From Coturnix japonica (Eukaryota; Chordata; Aves; Galliformes; Phasianidae), in the NCBI RefSeq assembly GCF_001577835.2, contig NC_029516.1, positions 166,015,438-166,079,437 of the forward strand: a stretch of 64,000 nucleotides of DNA. Reading direction: 5' to 3'. The notes under the pieces were generated by a model. That model had not been told where the DNA came from. It worked only from the letters and a program-made list of their open reading frames with translations, and searched no databases. The translations under genes were made by a program, and so were the position numbers. This document shows positions 56,941 to 64,000 of the stretch, one piece after another; the stretch's first letter is position 1; each line of letters starts with the position of its first letter.

Positions 56941-57192
56941 TTTCACATCACCTACAGAAAGCAGTGAAGCTCAGAGGTCTTTGAACCCCACGGGTGATAT
57001 CCACCTTGCTCTCTGTCCACTTATCCCTGTCTTTTAACCAGTTAGTTAGCCTGCAAGGGCCTTTCCTCTCACCCTACAGTGACTTCATTTCTTTGAAAAA
57101 CTTTAGCTAACATTGAATTCCCCGATGTCTTATGGAGATGCAAGCAGCCTACTGTTTAAAACCATCAATTATGGCACAATTTCCTTTGAGGG

Positions 57193-57226
57193 AAAACAAA
57201 ACAAAACAAAACAAAACAAAAAACCC
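57193..57226 (+). repeat. (AAAAC)n microsatellite
   Basis: About six tandem copies of AAAAC (gaaaacaaaacaaaac...). Confidence 0.9.
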
Positions 57227-57559
57227 GTTAAAGATTAATTCTGCCATCATCTGTTTGGCTCTTTTGATCACCTTTTCCATGGTTGTAGAACAGTAACTGC
57301 CAGCTTTAACTGCCTTTCATTCATGCTTTCCACAGCTCTCAGTGCAGGGCATGCCTCTGCCTGCACGAGGCATGCAGGTAATGCTAAATGCAGTGCTTTA
57401 TGCTCTCTGCGATGCCTTCTGATTTCTGCAACAGCCCCTACCACCCAGGCAAGCTGCGATGACATCCCAAGGCCTTGAGAACCTTTGGAGGCTTCATTCT
57501 TGTTTCCCAGCCACCATCCAGCTGAGAAGCGAGCCAAGTAAAACAAGCTGCGCCAGAAG

Positions 57560-58876
57560 GTTTGTACAAAGAACCAGATCTTTATTAGCCTTGTCATCAT
57601 TTTGGCTGGCTACTATGGAAAAAAAAAGATATTTATGATTCTTTTTCTACAATGTCAGACCCCTCAGCTACTCTAAAAGGAAAAGTATCAAATAATTTCC
57701 TTTATTAACTGGGAGTGTTTAAGTGAAAGGACTTGGGTTTGGATGTAGACAGAGAGCAAATGTTCTGTGTGGTGCTTTTGGACAGAACAGGAGTCCTCAG
57801 TCTTATGTTTACAAAATAGAAAGATAACGGGGTGTGGGGTATCTTTGCTTATCAGCTCAAGGGAGGGATATAGAAAATGAGTGTGGAAGTGTTTATTGCT
57901 ATAGCATAACTCCTGCTTGGGCTCAGTCCTGCAGTTCTACCTCTTAAATAACTGGAGAAAACAGGGATTCAAGAATTAACTGATATGCACTCAGGAAAAC
58001 ATCTATGTCTCAAATACCCGGGCATCAACCCAGAACATCACTAAGCTGCAATGGGAGGGATGGGGAGTACAATTCCCTGCATTTAACAGACTCCAAAATA
58101 CAGAACTGGGTGGGGGGAAGAAGTAGAAAAGAATAGCAAAGTGGATTTACATTCAAAATCAGCTTTGGATCAACAGTTTCACAGATGTGTTTGTTCTGGA
58201 GTTCCTCTGCAAGAGCTGTAGCTGACGTGAGCAGCTGGCTGGCAAGAGTGAGTGCTACGTACTTAGACGTGAGCTATAAACATTCAAGTAGTGTTAAACA
58301 CGGCCTGATTCTGTCTGTCTTCCCTGCAGAGCGCAGATATCAGCAGCCCAATTAACGCTTGGGAACGAAGCGCTGCTCAGTGCAGAGAAGAGTTGCAGAA
58401 TCAGGACCACAACAAGCAGCAATCACAGAGTATAACTTCATTGAGGTTGCTCAGGGCTAGATTTTTAAAGGCATTAACAAACCTATTGCAGATGCTGAGC
58501 TTCATCAGGTGCTGGAGTATATTGGTGGCTACTTAAATGCCTTTAAAAATCTGTCCCCAGTGCACAGCTACCTCGTTTAACAGGGTGAAGAGAACAAAAA
58601 AAAAGGGAAAAATTGGTTAAATGCTGGTGAATTCATTGATGCAGACTCTGGTGTAAGGCCTCAAGGACTTCCAGACTTACACCTGTGCCTTCAGGAGCTG
58701 GATGCTAAAGCAGTGTGCACCCCATGGTGCTGCACAGAGCACACGGGTGCAATCCTGCCTGCTCCATGAGAATGCTGGCCAAGTGGTGTGGGGATGGGAA
58801 TGCTGAAGTGTGTGTTGCTCTAGTTGTAGCAGCAGCATTTGGTGAAACCCGGCATGGCTCTATGGAAAGTGGGGAT
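57560..58876 (-). other. HEPHL1: HEPHL1 3' UTR, inferred
   Basis: Downstream of the HEPHL1 stop on the minus strand, AATAAA occurs at 57,701-57,706 and 57,581-57,586, suggesting a UTR of 1.2-1.3 kb. It contains a MITE-like hairpin at 58,452-58,560. The extent is inferred. Confidence 0.45.
58452..58560. mobile_element. Degraded MITE-like inverted repeat (Chompy/Harbinger-like) in the HEPHL1 3' UTR
   Basis: A perfect 17-bp inverted repeat, agatttttaaaggcatt at 58,459-58,475 and aatgcctttaaaaatct at 58,536-58,552, flanks a 60-bp loop. The similarity extends outwards with mismatches (cagggct / tgtccccag). The 'AGATTTTTAAAGGCATTT' terminus resembles the terminal inverted repeats of amniote non-autonomous Harbinger elements of the Chompy kind, recalled from memory. 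There is no coding capacity. Family naming is tentative; the inverted repeat itself is certain. Confidence 0.55.
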
Positions 58877-61800
58877 TTACAGGGAATCTGCTAGAAGTGC
58901 ACTTTTGTCATGGAGAGCCTGATATTGGATCCTGCTTCCTTGGCGAGTGATGAGGGAGAGGAAGGCCAATATGGTCAACAGCAGAATGAGTCCAATGGAA
59001 ACGAAGGCTGCAAGCATCAGGGTGGCTCCTCCAGGATTCAGTATTTTGCCAAAGATGTTGTCCCCTTGGCTGTCAGCATCTGTGCAAAGAGAAGTGCTTC
59101 ATGAGGAATCCATGCATAGACATGGAAAGACTGAAATGATGTTGTAAAAAATCCATACCCTTTGCAGTGGTCCTGTTGTGTGCGGTAGTTGTACCATAAG
59201 CTGTGGTGGTCGTCAGTCCTCCTTCTGAAGGGGCTTCCAGCTCTGTGCAGAGAGAGGGAAAACTGCAGTGATGTTGAAAGTCTTAAAAACAGTGGGAAAG
59301 TAGCACTGGTTTTCCTGAGTTCCTTCTACCTTTGTAATCTGAACAGAAACCCTGATTACATCAGCAGTTATAAACATATTAATCTGTGGACTACGTTCAC
59401 TTTGTCTACAAGAATCTGTTGCTTCGCTTCTGCATTTGCTTATTAATTTGAAATTTCAAAGCTAGAGGGGGATACAATGCATAAAATCCACCCTGTTCAA
59501 GGAAGGAGGATTTGGGCTACGTTTGTCTTTACATTTCTCATTCTGCCCTTCCAGGGTTACAAGTACAAGGCTTGACTGCTGGGGCTGTGCAGCCCTTACA
59601 GAGGAACATGGGAAGCATCGACTGCGCTGCCTGAGGCAGGAGATGCTGGACCTGGGTGTTTTGTGATATGTCGTGACATGGAGGTGCTCACAAAGCACTT
59701 CTGACTTCACTTGCAAGTGGTGGAAGGGATCAGTGGCTCTAGTAAGTTTTCCAACTGAGTCGAAGGAACACCTCTTTCTTGGGCTGCATGAACAACCAAG
59801 AAAATGGAGCATCTTACAGCTGATCTCTGCCTGTGCAAGAAGGAGTGAGACCATTCCTGTGAGCCAGAGCTGACTGCAGGAAGGAACCAGCCCTGTGCCT
59901 CTTACAGCAAGACTAAACGACAGCTTTGCAGTTGCCTTCTGCACCACCTGTGGATGATTCATCTGCAGGCTGCCAGTGCCTCCGGGGAGGCTCTGGTGAA
60001 GCACCAACTGCTTTCACATTGCAGAGTGCAGCAAAGATAGTTGTTCCTTGCCACATCATTCAGGCACCCCCAGATGATGCTAATTGCCCAGGGCAGCATG
60101 CAGTGATTTCCAGGTGCTTCCCACCAGAGTGCAAAGTGCAGTGCTGACAACTGAGTTGCCTTACTTCCCCGCTTTTCTCCCATGTCACTGTGATACCACC
60201 TCAGAGCCTTAGGATGTATCTCTGCCACTGTACCTGATTTATTGATGGTGTAGGTTGTTTCCATGCCAGCGTGTATGTGGTCAGCTACGTGGCAGTGCAG
60301 AAGCCACGTTCCAGGGTTTTCCGCTACAAGTTCAACAGTTTGGAAAGTCCCAGGGAAAAGGTCATATACATCTCCTCTGTGGTCTTTATCTGTCTGTGGC
60401 AAGGCAAAATCAGCATTGTAAGAGTCCTGCCATACTGTATCCTAATCCCCCCCAGGCACTGAAATATTCCAGTTAGACTTTTCACTCCTTGAGGCAGACA
60501 AAATGCTTCTCTGTTAGATATACATGGGGTGGCCTCACAGAGAGAAGCCGAAGCTCACAGGAAACCCACATTTTATCAATTAATTAATTAGCAAAAGGAG
60601 TCTCCTCCTAAGGACTTCAGGTACTGGTTGAGCTCATTTTGTATCTCCTTTATAGGCATATCTCCCACTGACCTCAGTATCAGCAGGGCTATGTGCTCAC
60701 ATTGCCAAAATAGCCCAGAACTCAGTCATTTTATTTCAGATATTTCCCATCACACTGACAAAGTTTTACTCTGATTCATTTTACCAACCTTGAAGATGAA
60801 GGTCTGTGCATGGAAATGGACTGTATGCACATCTACTTCATTACCCATTCCTATCAAATACCAGTTTGTTGTATCCCCTTCATTCATGGTTAGACCCAGG
60901 AGACTGTTATAAATCTTCCCATTGATGGCTGGAAGAATGACAGAATAGGTCTGATTAATAACTGGCTATGAAATGGGTGATGATAACCATCAGACACCAC
61001 CTGTACTTTCTCTCCAAGGAGAATGGGTGCCCAGCACATGTGGCAGGTCAAGGACTCTCTGTAGTGACTGCAGGTAGTCAGTCACATTTTTGTTTCACCT
61101 AAGTGCATGGCAGCAGCCATTCAGTTGTCTCAAAAAGCACCAGGTAGGGTTTTCACCTCTTGAGATCGATCTCCTGCACAAACAGGGGTTTTGCTAAGAA
61201 GCTTCGTGGAAAAATAAGGAAGTTATTGCCTAAAATTGGTAGAATCTGTAAAAGCAGAATCCTGCTTTGCCAGGGCTGCTCCTGCCCCCATCTGTTCTGT
61301 TCTTCCTGGCTTTTGGGCTGATTGCTTCTACAGACACAGATTTAAAATGTCACCCTTGCATTCCTACAAGTCAACAAGGAAGGCAGCTCCCAAATGACAA
61401 GGGAATTTTGGCAGGGCAGCCTCTCCCCATGAGGATAAGACTGAACTAGCTTGTCTTGGCTGGGCCTCCTCAAATCTTTTGTTTCCAGTGCTGCAGTTTA
61501 TGAAGGTGTCACGTGGTTGGATAGTTGCAGGCTAAGTCAGTGTCTTCCTAAAAGGGCTGGGAAAAGAAAACCTCTATCCTCTTAATTGCTGCCACCAAGT
61601 CCTACATACCGTGCTTGCTGTTGCCTTCTACAAAGTTCTTAGTGGAATTAAAATCATCGGGACTCTTGTGAAGGTATGTTTCAATGTTCTCTTTCAAATA
61701 CCAAGATTTGTTTTCATCGAACACCATAAACAGAAGAGTAAATTCACGATCAATGTCTTTTCTCTGGCCATTTTCATCTAGAACTCCTTTTCTGCAGACT

Positions 61801-64000
61801 ACAAGAGGGCCAATCAGACCGCTATACGTGTCCTGAAACGAAACAAATGTGTGTTACAGAAATTCTAGTTCATCCAGTTGTGAAATAAATACAAAATAGT
61901 CAACATATTAAATAAAGCTAAAATATCTGAGGGGGAAAAAAAAGTGAGAAAAAAAAAAATCATGCCTACATTTGCATAAGCATGTCATTACATTTTAGTC
62001 CCAAGATCCCAAGTTCCTTCACCCCAAATCCCTTCAACTGTTCTTTAAGGAGGGAATCACATTACCATAGTGTATCCCTGAGGATTTCAGTGGTTTAAAA
62101 TAACCAAAGCACGTGCAACTGCTAGCAGAGATGACAAAGCATCCCGCTCTGTAAATCATCCCTCCAACTTGTGCTCCTTGTGGAGACATCTTGCAAGACA
62201 GGACACTCTCTCTAAAACCTTTATTTAACCATCATAACTTTCTTGGTTACCTTGACGAAATTTGCTGTTGAATAGTAAACCCAAGTGATACAGTTGGGAT
62301 CTGTTTTCCCAGGGCCTGATTGCTCTGGGACATTCCATCTGTAGGTGTTTATTTCCCCTAAAACAGAAAGAACAGCTGCATGTTAGAAGCTTTGTGTCCT
62401 GTGTAACTGACAGCCGTTACCCGCCCCATCAAAAAATGATCTGCATCAAAGCTTCCTGAGTAAGCATGCGGGAATGGCATGTGCTCATGTTTCTGCATTC
62501 CAGAAGGTCAGTGAGGTTCCAGTGGTGTAAAAGAAGGCAGATACCACCTCCAAAAGGAGATCTACAAATGGTGCTGGGAGCAGCAACATCCCACAGAGAG
62601 AATCTGTTCAGAGATTCAGCTTCTCAGCCATCACCCTGGGCAAATTGGTAGATAAATTGTTTTGGAAGCCAATGCTTTAGGTCAGTTGAAATTGTAGGGA
62701 GCCAGGCTCCAGGAAATATTTCCTGGACTTTCTCAGTTGAAATGGGCACAACAACATGGCGGTTGCCACCAGGACTTTGGAGGAGGTGCTACAGCACTAT
62801 ATTGGCTGTTGTCTGGGAGAACTGATCAAATATCAGAACTGCTGCTGACTGGGAATGCCAGGAAGGGCCCTTCCCCTTTCCTACTAAGCCACTGTTCCTC
62901 TGCAGTTGCTGAAGAGCCCCCATTCCTTCCCCAGATCCATCACCTCTCTCATGTCCTTCCTGGTTAGGGTAGTATGGTCAGTTTGTGGTTGGACTTGATG
63001 ATCTTTAAGGTCTTTTCCAACCTGAGCAATTTTATGATTCTATGATTATGATTCATGCAATAGTGGCAATTATTAAGTAATGACTCAAATCTCACTCTAT
63101 ATGATGGGTCTCACAATGTAAATTAAGCAGTATCATTTATTGTTACAGACCAACAACCTTCTGTGCATTACAGCATGGGCTTATTGACCCAGCATAGATC
63201 AAAAATGCTTTCAAGGTACCTCTAACAGGACAGAAAACTAACGAGAAACTCATCAGACTCAGAGCCATTCAGCCATTCTTGCCATGGGGAACTACACTTC
63301 TAGTAGTCCGATTGATGACTTGTTTGGCTTATATAGGACTGGATGGGCTCTGGGTAGCTTAGGGCGAGCAGCCAGACAGGATCTGAGGAAAAGCCTGCTC
63401 TGAAGTCTGGCTGACAATACTCCTATCACTGACACCTTCCTTAAGCCATCCCATGCCTGCTCCCGTGTGGATACGAGAGATATTACAGCAGTGTGCCCAG
63501 CACAACGCCTCCACTCTCAACAAACCCACTGAGCAGAGAGGCAGAGCTGAATACTGCCAACTGCAACTCTACCCCCGAGTTTCTCCATGTTTGAAACACT
63601 TTTAGAGCATCGCCCCGGGGCTAAACACTGTTTTAGGCTTCCCTGGCCACGATTATGGGATTTCTTCTGTATTTTGGAAGTTGCCAAGGGATACTACATT
63701 CCTGTTTCTACCCCAATAGGAACAAAGGCTCCTTCTGTGCCTGAACATGCTCACGAACCTACACACACAATAGCAGAGAGAACTGCATCTGAATAAACGC
63801 TAAGTGTATTATGCCTGGCAGGACACCTAAGTGTGAATAAGCTTGAAGGAGGGAATATCATTCATACATTAACATATTTTTTTTATATATGGCCTTTGTA
63901 GCTGAAAGAAAAGCAGTAAGCGCAGCCTTACCTGGGAGGGTGATTGGTGCCTCAGTTTGTTCCTCACAACCCACTTCTTCTATCCCATGAGCGCTTACTG
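58877..64000 (-). CDS. HEPHL1: HEPHL1 (zyklopen) multicopper ferroxidase, C-terminal part only
   Basis: HEPHL1 is a membrane-anchored multicopper ferroxidase that oxidises Fe2+ for iron export; it is related to ceruloplasmin and hephaestin. Seven exons are visible, in transcript order: 64000-63932 (continues off the window), 62357-62251, 61832-61610, 60928-60789, 60393-60234, 59242-59159 and 59079-58877 (TAA at 58879-58877). They encode about 328 residues of a protein near 1,160 aa in human. Copper ligands are visible: [11 protein letters not shown] (exon 60928) and [16 protein letters not shown] (exon 60393), which hold trinuclear and type 1 copper ligands of the last cupredoxin domain. A Thr-rich stalk, one transmembrane helix ([20 protein letters not shown]) and a short cytoplasmic tail follow. 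HEPH is the alternative; the position next to PANX1 favours HEPHL1. Confidence 0.93.
62962..63055 (+). mobile_element. CR1 LINE tail in a HEPHL1 intron
   Basis: The stretch 'tggttggacttgatgatctt' followed by taaggtcttttccaacctgagcaattttatgattctatg is a CR1 3' end, antisense to HEPHL1. The rest of this intron (62,360-63,930) shows no other feature. Confidence 0.8.

Larger units (their letters stand above)
56190..57560. other. PANX1-HEPHL1 intergenic region
   Basis: No gene is recognised. It holds a short CR1 tail (56,885-56,940) and an AAAAC microsatellite (57,193-57,222). Confidence 0.5.

Overview
The window is bird nuclear DNA, most likely chicken or a close galliform. The evidence is a dense scatter of CR1 LINE fragments with the usual ATTCTGTG-type tails, a Galluhop-type mariner relic, and four vertebrate genes whose exons are joined by GT-AG introns. 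No bacterial-style operon, CRISPR array, tRNA or rRNA was seen. All exon borders were read by eye, using the known human proteins recalled from memory as guides.

Layout. 1-130 is the edge of a CR1 copy. 200-500 is a CpG-rich, TATA-less promoter with a perfect TCTCGCGAGA element. It drives MRE11 (+, coding exons 738-19372, 700 aa) and probably a divergent neighbour off the left edge (ANKRD49 in human). The MRE11 introns hold a 1.9 kb CR1 copy and one old LTR lying antisense to the gene. GPR83 (+, 23450-26318, 4 exons, 423 aa) follows. About 9 kb without a gene (26.8-36.15 kb) contains CR1 fragments and a (GGAAG)n tract. PANX1 (-, coding 55177-38659, 5 exons, 430 aa) comes next, with a 3' UTR of about 2.5 kb and a GC-rich promoter directly abutted by a fairly well-preserved CR1. 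The C-terminal part of HEPHL1 (-, 64000-58877) closes the window; its 5' exons lie off the right edge.

The genes do not form a pathway: a DNA double-strand-break nuclease, an orphan/neuropeptide GPCR, an ATP-release channel and a ferroxidase. Their order matches human 11q21 (ANKRD49-MRE11-GPR83-PANX1-HEPHL1). The mammalian gene IZUMO1R/JUNO, which in human lies between GPR83 and PANX1, is not visible here.

No previously undescribed biological system was found. The points most worth a second look are the empty JUNO position, the TCTCGCGAGA bidirectional promoter, a hairpin MITE relic in the HEPHL1 3' UTR, the conserved caspase-site and tail architecture of PANX1 with a possible retained-intron form, and the purine-strand (GGAAG)n tract.
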